From NCBI GenBank assembly GCA_037190805.1, contig JBBCJR010000013.1:1-63513 (forward strand): 63,513 nt of DNA. Reading direction: 5' to 3'. The stretch is from JBBCJR01 sp037190805. Its GTDB lineage: Bacteria; Pseudomonadota; Alphaproteobacteria; Sphingomonadales; Sphingomonadaceae. The translations under genes were made by a program, and so were the position numbers. The notes under the pieces are model-generated. The model was not told where the DNA came from. It was given only the letters and a program-made list of their open reading frames with translations, and did no database searches. Numbering within the stretch: position 1 is the stretch's first letter; each line of letters opens with the position of its first letter. Positions 35,156 through 47,086 of this stretch are shown piece by piece.

Positions 35156-37220
35156 CGGCCCCGCCCAGTTCAGAGAGGATGAAGGCATAGGCCTCTGCAT
35201 CCTCCTCGAGTGCGGTGAAGCGGCCCGACTTGCCGCCATGGCCGGCGCCCATATTGGTCTTGAGGAGAAGCGGCTTGTCGCCAGTCTTGGTCGCGCGGAG
35301 CTTTGCGGCCCATTTCGCCGGCTCCCAATAGGTGACGCGCGGGTCGTTGAGGCCGCCGGTGATCAGCATCGGCGGATAATCCTGGCGCGCGACATTGTCA
35401 TAGGGGCTGTACGAGCGGATGAGGTCGAAGGCATCCGGGTCGGTGATCGGATTGCCCCATTCGGGCCATTCGCCCGGCGTCAGCGGCAGGCTGTCGTCGA
35501 GCATGGTGTTGAGGGCGTCGACGAACGGCACGTCGGCGACGATCGCGCCCCACAGATCGGGGTCGGTGTTCGCGACGACGCCCATCAGTTCGCCGCCTGC
35601 CGAGCCGCCGTTGATGGCGATCCGCCCCGGCGCGCCGAACCCGGCGGCGACCAGCCCCTTCGCCGCGTCGACGAAATCGCGGAAGGTGTTCCACCGCGCT
35701 TTCGCCTTACCGGACAGATACCATCCATATCCCAGGTCGTCGCCGCCCCGGATGTGAGCGATGGCATAGGCATAGCCGCGGTCGAGCAGGCTCAAGGCGT
35801 TGGTGGAAAAGGACGGGCTGATGGCAATGCCATAGGCGCCGTAACCGTAGAGAAACAGACGGCCGCTGCCGTCCCTCGGATAGTCGCGGCGATAGACCAC
35901 TGACACCGGCACCACCGTGCCGTCGCGGGCGGTGATCGACAGCCGTTCGGTCGCATAGAGGGCGGGATCGTAGCCGGACGGGATGTCCTGCACCTTCATC
36001 ACCGTCAGCCGCCCGTCGCCGGGGGCGTAGTCATAGACCGTCGCGGGCGTCACCAGCGAACTGTAGCTCAGGCGATAGGCCTCCGGGGCGTATTCGGGAT
36101 TGGCGCCGAGACCGGCGGTATAGCTCGCTTCCGGAAAAGGCACCCGTGTCTCACCGCCATCCGGGGCGCGCAGGCGAATCTGATCGAGGCCGTCGACCCG
36201 TTCGGTGATCACCAGATGGCAGGCAAAGGCAGTCAGGTCGCGAAGGTACACCTGGTCCGACCCGGCGATCACCGTGCGCCAGTCGCTCAAGGAATCGAGG
36301 GCGGCCTCGGCGATGCGGAAATTGATGTGCTCGTCATTGGTCAGCACCCATAGTCGCCCCTGGCCGACATCGACGCTGTAGCGGTGGTTCGGCGCGCGGC
36401 GGCGAACGAGCCGGGGCGCGACGGCGGGATCGGCAGCCGGGATCAGCCGGGCCTCGCTCGACTGATGATCGCCGGTACTGAGAATGATCCACTGCCGGTC
36501 CTGGCTGCGGTCGAGTCGAACGGAGAAACCGGGGTCTTCCGTCTCCTCGTAGATCAGCGACGTGGCGGCGGGGTCGGCGCCCAGCCGGTGCAGGCGGGCA
36601 CGATGCGTGCGCCAGTTGTCGTCGACCTCGGTATAGGCGATCGCCGCCGAATCGGCGCTCCACACCACCCGGCCGTTGGCGATGGTCGTTGCCGTCTCGA
36701 TATCGCTTCCGGTGGCGAGGTCGCGAATACGGAGCGTGAACCGTTCCGACCCGTCGCGGTCCGACGACCACGCGGCCAGTCGTCCGTCCGGGCTGATCTC
36801 CAGTGCCTGAAGGCGGAAATAGTCATGGCCCTCGGCCTCCGCCGGCTCGTCGAGGACGAGCTGGTCGGGGCCGCCGGCGAGCGGGCGGCGCCACCAGACC
36901 CGATATTGCCCGCCGGGACGGAAGGCCCACCAGTAGAGATGGTCTCCATCCTGCTGCGGCACGCCGGCGTCGTCGGATTTGAGCCGCCCCTTCATCTCGG
37001 CGAGCAGCGTGTCGACCAGTCCTCGGCGCGGGGCCATGGCGGCTTCGAAGTAGGCGTTCTCCGCCTCAAGATAGGCCAACACCTCAGGATCGCTGACCTT
37101 GGGGTAGCCGGGGTCGCGCAGCCACGCCCAGGGATCATCGATGGTTCGGCCATGATGGACGGCGCTGGTGTTGCGGCGTTCGGCTTTGGGGGCGGGAGGC
37201 AGGTCGGCGGCTGGGGTCAT
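35139..37220 (-). CDS. ptrB: Oligopeptidase B (S9A family)
   Basis: The 693-residue protein has an N-terminal beta-propeller (about residues 75-420) that limits access to peptides. The C-terminal alpha/beta hydrolase has Ser in INGGSAGGELMG, Asp in GLNDPRVTYWEPAKW and His in GAGHGGKSGR. Acidic residues in the EPAKW region fit cleavage after Arg and Lys. It acts on peptides under about 30 residues in the cytosol. No signal peptide is seen. It is the first gene of a unit with the thioesterase and phospholipase D, and divergent from the aminopeptidase P gene. Confidence 0.93.
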   Translation of the reverse strand: MTPAADLPPAPKAERRNTSAVHHGRTIDDPWAWLRDPGYPKVSDPEVLAYLEAENAYFEAAMAPRRGLVDTLLAEMKGRLKSDDAGVPQQDGDHLYWWAFRPGGQYRVWWRRPLAGGPDQLVLDEPAEAEGHDYFRLQALEISPDGRLAAWSSDRDGSERFTLRIRDLATGSDIETATTIANGRVVWSADSAAIAYTEVDDNWRTHRARLHRLGADPAATSLIYEETEDPGFSVRLDRSQDRQWIILSTGDHQSSEARLIPAADPAVAPRLVRRRAPNHRYSVDVGQGRLWVLTNDEHINFRIAEAALDSLSDWRTVIAGSDQVYLRDLTAFACHLVITERVDGLDQIRLRAPDGGETRVPFPEASYTAGLGANPEYAPEAYRLSYSSLVTPATVYDYAPGDGRLTVMKVQDIPSGYDPALYATERLSITARDGTVVPVSVVYRRDYPRDGSGRLFLYGYGAYGIAISPSFSTNALSLLDRGYAYAIAHIRGGDDLGYGWYLSGKAKARWNTFRDFVDAAKGLVAAGFGAPGRIAINGGSAGGELMGVVANTDPDLWGAIVADVPFVDALNTMLDDSLPLTPGEWPEWGNPITDPDAFDLIRSYSPYDNVARQDYPPMLITGGLNDPRVTYWEPAKWAAKLRATKTGDKPLLLKTNMGAGHGGKSGRFTALEEDAEAYAFILSELGGADAGAR

Positions 37221-37313
37221 GATCTTCCGGGCAAAGACGTGGGCCGCAAGGCTGGCGGCGGACTGTGTCAGCCTCTATCTTGGGTGCCCGACCCCCAGAT
37301 CGCAAGGCATCCG

Positions 37314-39095
37314 ATGTCCAGTTACGCAGACCGTTTGCAGGCGCTTCGCAACCAGCTGGCTGTCGACGGCCTCGACGGCTTCGTCGTGCCGCTCACCGAC
37401 GAGCATCTGAGCGAATATGTCGGCAGCTATGCCCAGCGGCTGGCCTGGCTGACCGGCTTCGAAGGCTCGGCCGGTACGGCGGTGGTACTGCCCGCCGAGG
37501 CGGCGATGTTCGTCGACGGGCGCTATACGCTCCAGGTCCGCGAGCAGGTCGATGCCGCCCATTGGCGCTATCAGTCGGTGCCCGAAACCAGCGTCGCCGA
37601 GTGGCTGAAGGCGAACGCGCCCAACGGCGCGCGCGTCGGCTATGATCCTTGGCTGCATACCAAGGGCTGGGTGAAGGCGGCGGCCGAGGCGCTGGCGGCG
37701 CGCGGCGCGGCGCTGGTTCCGGTCGCGGCCAACCCGATCGACGCTGTGTGGCCCGACCGACCGGCGCCGTCGGACGCGCCGCTGATCGTCCATCCGGACG
37801 CGCTGGCCGGGCGGTCCTCGGCCGACAAGCGGCGGGCCATCGCCGACTGGCTGGCGGAGAAGCGCGCCGACGCTGCAGTGCTGTCGGCGCTCGATTCGAT
37901 CGCCTGGGTGCTGAACATTCGCGGTGCGGACGTGGCGCGGACGCCTGTCGCGCTCGCCTTCCTGATCGTGCGGGCGGATGCGACGGCCGAACTGTTCGTC
38001 GCGCCGGGCAAGGTGGATGCCGAGGTTGCGCGGCATCTGGGCGACGAGGTGACGGTGCGGCCCCGCGATGTGTTCGCCGGGGCGCTCGCGGCTCTGGGCG
38101 GGCAAACGGTGGCGGTCGATCCGGACCGGTCGGTGGCGGCGATCTTCGAGGCGCTGGCGGCAGCGAACGCCGGGCTGGTCGAGGCGCGCGATCCCGCCGT
38201 GCTGCCCAAGGCGATCAAGACCGAGGCGGAAATCGCCGGTCACCGGGCGGCGCAACTGCGCGACGGCGCGGCGCTGACCCGTTTCCTGCACTGGTTCGCG
38301 GCCGAAGCCTCGCGTGGCGGGCTCGACGAATTGACGGCAGCGGCGCGGCTGGAGGATTTTCGGCGCGAGACGGGCCAGCTGCGCGACCTGTCGTTCGACA
38401 CGATTTCCGGCGCCGGACCCAATGGCGCCGTCGTCCATTACCGGGTCAGCGAGGCGACCAACCGGCGGATCGAGTCCGGCACGTTGTTTCTGGTCGATTC
38501 GGGCGGCCAGTATCAGGACGGCACGACCGATGTCACCCGGACGCTGGCCGTGGGCACGCCGACGGCAGAGATGCGCGACCGCTTCACGCGGGTGCTCAAG
38601 GGTCATATCGCGCTGGCCGAAGCAGTGTTTCCCGAAGGGACGAAGGGCGGTCAGCTCGACGTCCTCGCCCGGCAATATCTGTGGGCGGCGGGCCTCGACT
38701 ATGCGCATGGCACGGGCCACGGTGTCGGCAGCTATCTGTCGGTGCATGAGGGGCCACAGCGGATCGCGACCTCGGCCGTCAATGATGAGCCGCTGAAGGC
38801 GGGAATGATCCTGTCGAACGAGCCCGGCTATTACAAAGGCGGCGAATACGGCATCCGGATCGAAAATCTGGTGCTGGTAATGCCCGCTCCGCTCGACGGT
38901 GCGGAGAAGCCGATGCTCCGTTTCGAGACCTTGACGCTGGCCCCGATCGACCGGACACTGATCGACGTGTCGTTGCTGAGTTCGGCCGAGCGAGCCTGGG
39001 TCGATGCCTATCATGCGCGGGTCGAGGCGGCATTGGCGCCGCTGCTGCCGGCGGATGCAAGGGCCTGGCTGGCCGAAGCGGCAAGGCCGCTGTGA
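37314..39095 (+). CDS. Aminopeptidase P family protein (M24B, long form)
   Basis: The 593-residue protein has three domains as in eukaryotic cytosolic aminopeptidase P: two creatinase-like N-terminal domains and a pita-bread catalytic domain. The metal ligands appear as D in LVDSGGQY and QDGTTDVTRT, H in AHGTGHGVGSYLSVHEGPQ, and E in ILSNEPGYY and GIRIENLVLV. It removes an N-terminal residue before proline. The start at 37314 gives the family N-terminus SYADRLQALRNQL; an in-frame extension upstream overlaps oligopeptidase B in antisense and is rejected. Facing oligopeptidase B, it suggests a peptide-turnover locus. Confidence 0.93.
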   Translation: MSSYADRLQALRNQLAVDGLDGFVVPLTDEHLSEYVGSYAQRLAWLTGFEGSAGTAVVLPAEAAMFVDGRYTLQVREQVDAAHWRYQSVPETSVAEWLKANAPNGARVGYDPWLHTKGWVKAAAEALAARGAALVPVAANPIDAVWPDRPAPSDAPLIVHPDALAGRSSADKRRAIADWLAEKRADAAVLSALDSIAWVLNIRGADVARTPVALAFLIVRADATAELFVAPGKVDAEVARHLGDEVTVRPRDVFAGALAALGGQTVAVDPDRSVAAIFEALAAANAGLVEARDPAVLPKAIKTEAEIAGHRAAQLRDGAALTRFLHWFAAEASRGGLDELTAAARLEDFRRETGQLRDLSFDTISGAGPNGAVVHYRVSEATNRRIESGTLFLVDSGGQYQDGTTDVTRTLAVGTPTAEMRDRFTRVLKGHIALAEAVFPEGTKGGQLDVLARQYLWAAGLDYAHGTGHGVGSYLSVHEGPQRIATSAVNDEPLKAGMILSNEPGYYKGGEYGIRIENLVLVMPAPLDGAEKPMLRFETLTLAPIDRTLIDVSLLSSAERAWVDAYHARVEAALAPLLPADARAWLAEAARPL

Positions 39096-39111
39096 GACGA
39101 GGAGACTGGAT

Positions 39112-39717
39112 ATGAAGCGTCGGGGATTGTTCGCCGGGATTGCCGCCATCGCCGCCAGCCTGCTCGGCGGGATTGCCTATGCGGCCTTCTCGCCGCCGGC
39201 GACGCCACCGCTGCAGGGCGCGGCGGCGAAACGGGCCTATGATTTCAACCTCACCCGGATCGATGGCGAGCCACTGCCGCTCGCCGCTTATCGCGGCAAG
39301 GTGGTGCTGTTGGTCAACACGGCCTCGATGTGCGGGTTCACGCCGCAATATGAGGGGCTGCAGGCGCTGCAGACCAAATATGGACCGAAGGGCTTCACGG
39401 TCATCGGCGTGCCGTCGGGCGACTTCAAGGAACAGGAATACGGGTCGAACAAGGAGATTTCGACCTTCTGCCAGACCACCTTCGGCATCAAGTTTCCGCT
39501 GGCCGAAAAGGGGCATGTCGTCGGCCCCGAGGCGCTGCCGGTCTATCGTTGGGCGGCCGCCGTGCTGGGCGCCGACCAGACGCCGAAATGGAATTTCCAC
39601 AAATATCTGATCGGTCCCGACGGCAAGCTGATCCGTGCCTTCGAAACCAAGATCACGCCCACCGATGCCCGCGTCACCGGCGCGATCGAGCAGGCGCTGA
39701 AGGGCGCGCGCGCCTGA
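39112..39717 (+). CDS. Glutathione peroxidase-family protein, exported
   Basis: The 201-residue protein has an N-terminal hydrophobic stretch (about residues 5-25) that would send it to the periplasm or anchor it. A thioredoxin-fold peroxidase domain follows. C74 in NTASMCGFTPQYEGLQ is the peroxidatic Cys, and KWNFHKYLIGPDG holds the Trp and Asn of the tetrad. Bacterial members usually use thioredoxin rather than glutathione. GAGGAG precedes the ATG, 16 bases after the aminopeptidase gene, so the two are likely co-transcribed. Confidence 0.9.
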   Translation: MKRRGLFAGIAAIAASLLGGIAYAAFSPPATPPLQGAAAKRAYDFNLTRIDGEPLPLAAYRGKVVLLVNTASMCGFTPQYEGLQALQTKYGPKGFTVIGVPSGDFKEQEYGSNKEISTFCQTTFGIKFPLAEKGHVVGPEALPVYRWAAAVLGADQTPKWNFHKYLIGPDGKLIRAFETKITPTDARVTGAIEQALKGARA

Positions 39718-39735
39718 CGGCTTGAGCTCGCCGTC

Positions 39736-39876
39736 TCAGTCGGCGGTGCTGTCCGGTACCGCCTTTTCCGGGGCGGCAGCGAGCGGTGCGTCCTGCTGGG
39801 CGCGGGACTGGGCCTTGCGGCGCTTCAGATTGTCGCGCAGCGCCTGTTCCAGCCGTTCCCGGCGCTTGTCGTCCAT
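39736..39876 (-). CDS. Small basic protein at the end of the Mla operon
   Basis: The 46-residue protein begins DDKRRERLEQALRDNLKRRK, a highly charged helix, and ends in an Ala/Pro/Asp tail. Its ATG overlaps the stop of the lipoprotein gene by one base (TGATG), which is good evidence that it is translated. I do not recognise its function. Being in the Mla operon, it may be a small accessory factor or simply a conserved passenger. Confidence 0.65.
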   Translation of the reverse strand: MDDKRRERLEQALRDNLKRRKAQSRAQQDAPLAAAPEKAVPDSTAD

Positions 39877-40472
39877 CAGCGGCCGGCGACCCAGTCGGCC
39901 ACGGCGGCGGCCAGCGCCTGTGCCTCGGCATCGAGCGTGCGCGCGACGACGGCTGGCGTATCGCTGGCGACAGGACGTTCGGCATCGAAGCGGCGCACTG
40001 TCACCTTGCCGTCCGTGCCCGTCATCATCGCATCGTAGCGGATACGGACGCGTGGCTGGGCGTCGCTGGTGTCGAGACCGAACTCCAGCAGCTGGCCGGT
40101 AATCCGCCGGCCGGGGTCGACGCCGGTCTGGTCGGGGCCGAGCACGGCCAGGCCCGTCCGGCTGGAAATCGCGTCGGAGAGCAACCGTTGGAACAGCCGG
40201 TTGGGCTGCTCCACCCACTGGGCGTCCTTCAGATAGGCATATTCTGTCGCGCTCACCCGGACCGGCAGGCGCAGTGTGCGCAGCGCCATCGGCACGCCGG
40301 GCACGGCCACCGTCACCGTCTGGCCCGGCGTCACGTCGCGTGCCGCCGAAGCGACAGGCGGCGAGGACAGGGTGAACAGCGTCGGCGGCGGCGGCGGTCC
40401 GCCGAGGCCGAGGCACGCGGTCAACGGCAGGGCCAGAAGCGGCGCGGCGCGGGTCAGGATGCGGCGGGTCAT
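39876..40472 (-). CDS. ABC-transport auxiliary lipoprotein (PqiC/YmbA-like) of the Mla operon
   Basis: The 198-residue protein has a lipobox LTAC with lipidation at C20, then the ABC_trans_aux domain typical of PqiC/YmbA. VPGVPMALRTLRLPVR and SATEYAYLKDAQWVEQPNRL are recognisable parts. It probably sits at the inner leaflet of the outer membrane and takes part in lipid or hydrophobe transfer with the MCE protein encoded four bases upstream (overlap). In many alphaproteobacteria this lipoprotein replaces MlaC. Confidence 0.87.
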   Translation of the reverse strand: MTRRILTRAAPLLALPLTACLGLGGPPPPPTLFTLSSPPVASAARDVTPGQTVTVAVPGVPMALRTLRLPVRVSATEYAYLKDAQWVEQPNRLFQRLLSDAISSRTGLAVLGPDQTGVDPGRRITGQLLEFGLDTSDAQPRVRIRYDAMMTGTDGKVTVRRFDAERPVASDTPAVVARTLDAEAQALAAAVADWVAGR

Positions 40473-41416
40473 TGGCGGGACTCGTAGTCGGGCAGCTTGC
40501 GGCCACCGAGGAGGGCTGAGCTGGGATTCTCGTCCAGCCGCGCGGCGACGGCCCCCAGCGACTGCGACATCTGCCGCAGCTCGACGACCAGTTGACCGAT
40601 CTGGGGCACGGTCTGCTTCGAGAAGGCCTGAATGCCCGGCTGCGCCTCTTTCACCGAGGTGTCGATCGAGGCGAGCGTGGCGTTGGCGGTGGTCAGCGTC
40701 CGGCGCAACTCCGCCATCGCCGTGCGACCGTCGCTGTCCAGCAGCGTGTTGGTGGTGGCGGCCAGCTTGCCGAACTCTTCCGCCGCATTGCCCGCCTGCT
40801 GGATGGCGACGCGGGCATCGGCCAGCGTCTGGGCGATCTCGGGGGACCGATCGGCCAAGGCGTCGCTGATCCGCTGGGTGTTGGCGAGAATGCCCGCGAT
40901 CGACGCCTGGTTACGATCCGACAACAGCTGGCTCAACCGTTCCGTCAACGTCGTCAACCGTTCCAGCAGCTGGGGCGCGTTCGACAGCAGCTCGCCGAGG
41001 GCGCCGGGTTTGGTTGGGATGACCGGCCGGCCGGCCGGCCCGACATCGATGATCGGCGGCGCGCCCTTAATCGCGCCATCGAGGTTGATCTGCGACACGC
41101 CGGTGAAGCCGACCCCGGCAATGGTCGCGGTCGTGCCCTGGAGAATCGGCACATCGTCCTTCACCGACACGCGCACCCGCACGAATTCGGGGCTGTCGGG
41201 CATCAGGCTGACTTCCTTGACCTGTCCCACGGGAACGCCGGAAAAGGTGACGCCCGACCCGATGTTGAGGCCGGCGACCGACTGGCGGAAGAAGATGTCA
41301 TATTCGCGCGTGTCGCCGCCGCCCATGCGCGCCAGCCACATGACGGCGATCGCGACGACGACGATCAGCGCGACCACGGTCGAGCCGACGATGACGTAGT
41401 TGCTCTTGTTCTCCAT
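40469..41416 (-). CDS. mlaD: MlaD/MCE-domain protein
   Basis: The 315-residue protein has one N-terminal membrane helix (about residues 7-29) and an MCE domain (about 38-118, with SVAGLNIGSGVTFSGVPVGQVKEV). A long helical, possibly coiled-coil region with many Ser/Thr/Gln residues makes up the rest. MCE rings form tunnels through which phospholipids pass between membranes. It overlaps both neighbours and belongs to a four-component lipid transporter. The long C-terminal helix suggests a needle-like extension into the periplasm. Confidence 0.92.
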   Translation of the reverse strand: MENKSNYVIVGSTVVALIVVVAIAVMWLARMGGGDTREYDIFFRQSVAGLNIGSGVTFSGVPVGQVKEVSLMPDSPEFVRVRVSVKDDVPILQGTTATIAGVGFTGVSQINLDGAIKGAPPIIDVGPAGRPVIPTKPGALGELLSNAPQLLERLTTLTERLSQLLSDRNQASIAGILANTQRISDALADRSPEIAQTLADARVAIQQAGNAAEEFGKLAATTNTLLDSDGRTAMAELRRTLTTANATLASIDTSVKEAQPGIQAFSKQTVPQIGQLVVELRQMSQSLGAVAARLDENPSSALLGGRKLPDYESRQ

Positions 41417-42216
41417 CAGTCCGCCTTCGCCTGCATCATACGTCCCTGTTCAGCAGCGGCGGCGGTGCGGCCGCGGGGCCCCTTGAAATAGTCGTGAATC
41501 CACGGATGATCAAAGTCCAGCAACTCGGGGATGGTTCCCACGGCCAGCACCTTGCGGTCGGCCAGCACCGCCACCCGGTCGCAGATGGTGTAGAGCGTGT
41601 CCAGATCGTGGGTGATCAGGAACACGGTGAAACCCAGGGAATCCCGCAGGTCGCGGATCAACGCGTCGAACGCCGCCGCGCCGATCGGATCGAGGCCGGC
41701 GGTCGGCTCGTCGAGGAAGAGGAGGTCGGGATCGAGCGCGAGGGCGCGGGCGAGGCCGGCGCGCTTCTTCATGCCGCCGGACAGTTCGGACGGATATTTG
41801 GGCCCTGCCTCCGGTCCCAGGCCCGACAGGGCGATCTTGTAGGCGGCGATCTCGTCCAGCAGATCGGGCGGCAGGTGCGGATAATATTCGCGGATCGGCA
41901 CTTCGATATTCTCGGCCACCGTCAGGGTCGAGAACAGGGCGCCGTTCTGGAACAGCACGCCCCAACGCCTGCGGACATTCTTGGCTTCATTCTCCTCGCG
42001 GCCGATCATCGGCGTGCCGAACACGGTGATGTCGCCGGCGTCCGGCGTCTGGAGGCCGATGATCGCGCGCATCAGCACCGACTTGCCGGTGCCCGATCCG
42101 CCGACGACGCCCAGAATCTCGCTGCGGCGGACGTCAAGATCCAGCCCGTCATGAACCACCTGCGGACCGAAGCTGTTGCGCAGGCCGCGGATGCTGATGA
42201 CGCTGTCGTCGCTCAT
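41416..42216 (-). CDS. mlaF: Mla ABC transporter ATP-binding protein
   Basis: The 266-residue ATPase has Walker A GGSGTGKS, the signature ELSGGMKKRAGLARAL with the Lys-Lys typical of MlaF, and Walker B LLFLDEPTAGLDPI. FLITHDLDTLYTICDRV holds the switch His. It energises lipid transport by MlaE. The start at 42216 overlaps the mlaE stop (ATGA); an ATG two codons upstream (42222) is an alternative. Confidence 0.93.
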   Translation of the reverse strand: MSDDSVISIRGLRNSFGPQVVHDGLDLDVRRSEILGVVGGSGTGKSVLMRAIIGLQTPDAGDITVFGTPMIGREENEAKNVRRRWGVLFQNGALFSTLTVAENIEVPIREYYPHLPPDLLDEIAAYKIALSGLGPEAGPKYPSELSGGMKKRAGLARALALDPDLLFLDEPTAGLDPIGAAAFDALIRDLRDSLGFTVFLITHDLDTLYTICDRVAVLADRKVLAVGTIPELLDFDHPWIHDYFKGPRGRTAAAAEQGRMMQAKAD

Positions 42217-43325
42217 ATCCATCCGATCGCCGAGAAGAAGACCGCGAAGGCGGCGTCGAGGACGATGACCAGGAAGATCGCCTGGACCACGGCGGCGGTG
42301 GTCCGGAGGCCGACCTCCTCCGCATTGCCCTTGACCTGCATGCCGTGGAAGCAGCCGGTGATGGCGACGATCGCGCCGAACACCGGGCCTTTTAAGAGGC
42401 CCACCCACAGGTCGGTGATCGGCACCACCTCCTGCAGCCGGATGACGAAGGTGGCGGGCGGAATGCCGAGGTCGATCCACGAATACAGCCCGCCGCCGAT
42501 GATCGCGATCACCGACGCATAGAAGCCGAGCAGCGGCATCAGAATGATGGTCGCCATCACGCGCGGAACGATCAACGCCTCGAACGGCGAGACGCCGATG
42601 GTCCGCATCGCGTCCACTTCCTCGGCCAGCTTCATCGAGCCAAGCTGCGCGGCGAAGGCGCTGCCCGAACGGCCGGCGACCATGATCGCGGTCATCAGCA
42701 CGCCCAGCTCGCGCGTGGTGATGCGGCCGATGAGGTTGATGGCGAACACTTCCGCCCCGAACTGGCGGAGCTGGACCGCACCCTGCTGGGCGATGACGAT
42801 GCCGATCAGGAAGCTCATCAGGCCGACGATCGGCAGCGCGTTGACGCCCACCACCTCGAACTGGCGGGCGATGGCGTTCCAGCGCAGCCGGCGCGGGTGG
42901 CGGGCAAGGGCCCCGATCGCCACCACCGTCTGGCCGAAAAACGCGAGGAAACCGAGCAGGATGCGCCAGGCCTCGACCACGCCCCGGCCGAGATCGGAGA
43001 GGACACGGATATAGCCTGGCCGTGCATCGGGACGGATCTTCACCGGATGGTCGGCGCCGGCGACCAGCGCCAGCAGGCGAGCCGTTTCCTCATGGACGCC
43101 GGTCACATCGGCGCCTTTGTCGCGAACCAGCCGGTGGACCAGCCAGGCGCCGACCGTGTCCATGCGCTCGACCGCGCTGAGGTCGACCGTCAGCGAGCCG
43201 CCCCCCGGCACGGCGTCGAGGCGTTGAGGCAGCGATTTAAGGCGCGGCAGGGTCAACTCACCCGACAGGCGCAGGGTGCGGACGTCGCCGTCCTCGTCGA
43301 GCTCGAAATCGGCTGGCCGGGTCAT
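42213..43325 (-). CDS. mlaE: Mla ABC transporter permease with N-terminal STAS-like domain
   Basis: The 370-residue protein has an N-terminal STAS-like segment (about residues 1-100, with SLTVDLSAVERMDTVGAWLV). An MlaE permease domain follows (about 110-370), with the hallmark GELGV-like TTRELGVLMTAIMVAGRSGSAFAAQ-type loop seen as separate blocks. In E. coli the STAS part is a separate protein, MlaB, which is not found here, so the fusion probably replaces it. It is the first gene of a five-gene minus-strand operon, divergent from the HAD gene. Confidence 0.93.
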   Translation of the reverse strand: MTRPADFELDEDGDVRTLRLSGELTLPRLKSLPQRLDAVPGGGSLTVDLSAVERMDTVGAWLVHRLVRDKGADVTGVHEETARLLALVAGADHPVKIRPDARPGYIRVLSDLGRGVVEAWRILLGFLAFFGQTVVAIGALARHPRRLRWNAIARQFEVVGVNALPIVGLMSFLIGIVIAQQGAVQLRQFGAEVFAINLIGRITTRELGVLMTAIMVAGRSGSAFAAQLGSMKLAEEVDAMRTIGVSPFEALIVPRVMATIILMPLLGFYASVIAIIGGGLYSWIDLGIPPATFVIRLQEVVPITDLWVGLLKGPVFGAIVAITGCFHGMQVKGNAEEVGLRTTAAVVQAIFLVIVLDAAFAVFFSAIGWI

Positions 43326-43445
43326 CGCGTCTCACAGGTGGCCGATAAGGTCGTGACGGGCAAGACATGAAACGCCCCGTCGCCGGATGAACGTTCCATG
43401 CCGCCATGGGTTGCGGCGATGGCTTGCGCGTGAAAGAGGGGCGCC

Positions 43446-44126
43446 ATGGCACAGAAGCTCAGGCTGGCGATCTACGACATGGATCGCACCATCACCGTTC
43501 GTGGCACCTATACGCCGTTCCTGCTCCACGCCGCGCGGCGGCTGGCGCCATGGCGGCTGGTGCTGGCGCCCGTCACCTTGTTCGCCTTCGCCGCTTATGG
43601 GCTGAAGCTGATCGGGCGGGCGCGCTTGAAGGAGATCAATCAGGCGCTGCTGCTTGGGCATGTCGCCAGGCCGAAGCTGGCCAAGGTGACGGACAGCTTC
43701 GCCGAGCGGACGCTGCGGATGAACATCCGTCAGGGCGCGCTCGATCAGATCGCCGCCGACACGGCCGCCGGGTGGCGCGTCGTCCTCGCTACCGCTTCCT
43801 ACCGTCTCTATGTCGAGGATATCGCCGGGCGGCTCGGCATCGAACCCGAAAACGTCATCGCCACCAACAGCCTCTCCGGACTGGACCAGCAGGTGTTGGC
43901 GCGGATCGACGGGGAGAACTGCTATGGTCCGGCGAAGCTCAGGATGGTCAAGGCGTGGATGATCGACCGCAGGATCGAGCGCGCGGAGGCCGAGATCCGC
44001 TTCTATTCCGACCATGTGTCGGACGCGCCGGTGTTCGAATGGTGCGATGAACCCGTCGCCGTCTCGCCCAGCCCGAAGCTCAAATATCTGGCGGCGAAGC
44101 GCGGCTGGCGCGTCGAGCAGTGGTAG
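43446..44126 (+). CDS. HAD-IB family phosphatase
   Basis: The 226-residue HAD hydrolase has motif I YDMDRTIT (catalytic Asp pair at about residues 9 and 11), motif II in VLATASYRLYV, a Lys in GPAKLRMVKAW and motif IV YSDHVSDAPVFEWCD. The cap and length match the SerB/IB subfamily, which contains phosphoserine and lipid-phosphate phosphatases. A hydrophobic stretch LVLAPVTLFAFAAYGLKLI may touch the membrane. The substrate is unknown. Its position divergent from the Mla operon could mean a lipid substrate, but this is inference. Confidence 0.85.
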   Translation: MAQKLRLAIYDMDRTITVRGTYTPFLLHAARRLAPWRLVLAPVTLFAFAAYGLKLIGRARLKEINQALLLGHVARPKLAKVTDSFAERTLRMNIRQGALDQIAADTAAGWRVVLATASYRLYVEDIAGRLGIEPENVIATNSLSGLDQQVLARIDGENCYGPAKLRMVKAWMIDRRIERAEAEIRFYSDHVSDAPVFEWCDEPVAVSPSPKLKYLAAKRGWRVEQW

Positions 44127-44133
44127 GGGTCTG

Positions 44134-44204
44134 TTTGAAAATTCGTGGAAGCGCGAATTTCAAGGCGGTACCGGCCCGCGCCCCCTCATGCGCCAAAGGC
44201 GCAT
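44134..44204. repeat. Palindromic intergenic repeat, copy C
   Basis: TTTGAAAATTCG and CGAATTTCAA form one stem (44134-44163). GGCGGTACCGGCCCGCGCC follows, the arm seen in copies A and B. A perfect ATGCGCC-AAA-GGCGCAT hairpin closes it (44188-44204). The GTCTGTTTGAAAATTCG start matches the outer arms of the repeat at 47087. It lies just beyond the 3' end of acnA. Confidence 0.55.
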
Positions 44205-44229
44205 TTCCAAACATATTCTAAGCAGAGAC

Positions 44230-44254
44230 GGGCGCCGCCGGCGGGGCGGCGCCC
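44230..44254 (-). terminator. Hairpin downstream of acnA
   Basis: GGGCGCCGCC and GGCGGCGCCC make a perfect 10-bp stem with a five-base loop, eight bases past the acnA stop. No T-run follows on the minus strand, so it may act with copy C or with Rho. Confidence 0.55.
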
Positions 44255-44262
44255 GGCGCCGA

Positions 44263-46959
<2,697 letters not shown>

Positions 46960-47086
46960 GTCGGGTCCCCGATGGCTGCGGCGCCGCTGCAAGCGGGAAC
47001 GGCGCGAGGGTTGATCCTTGGAGTCGGGGCGGCTTTAGCAAGTGCAGCAGCGCTGGAAAAGGCGTGATGGTCGCAGGCCGGCATCG

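Noticed and set aside
36384..37313. N-terminal extension of aminopeptidase P by 310 codons
   Set aside because: It overlaps oligopeptidase B in antisense, and the family N-terminus begins at 37314.
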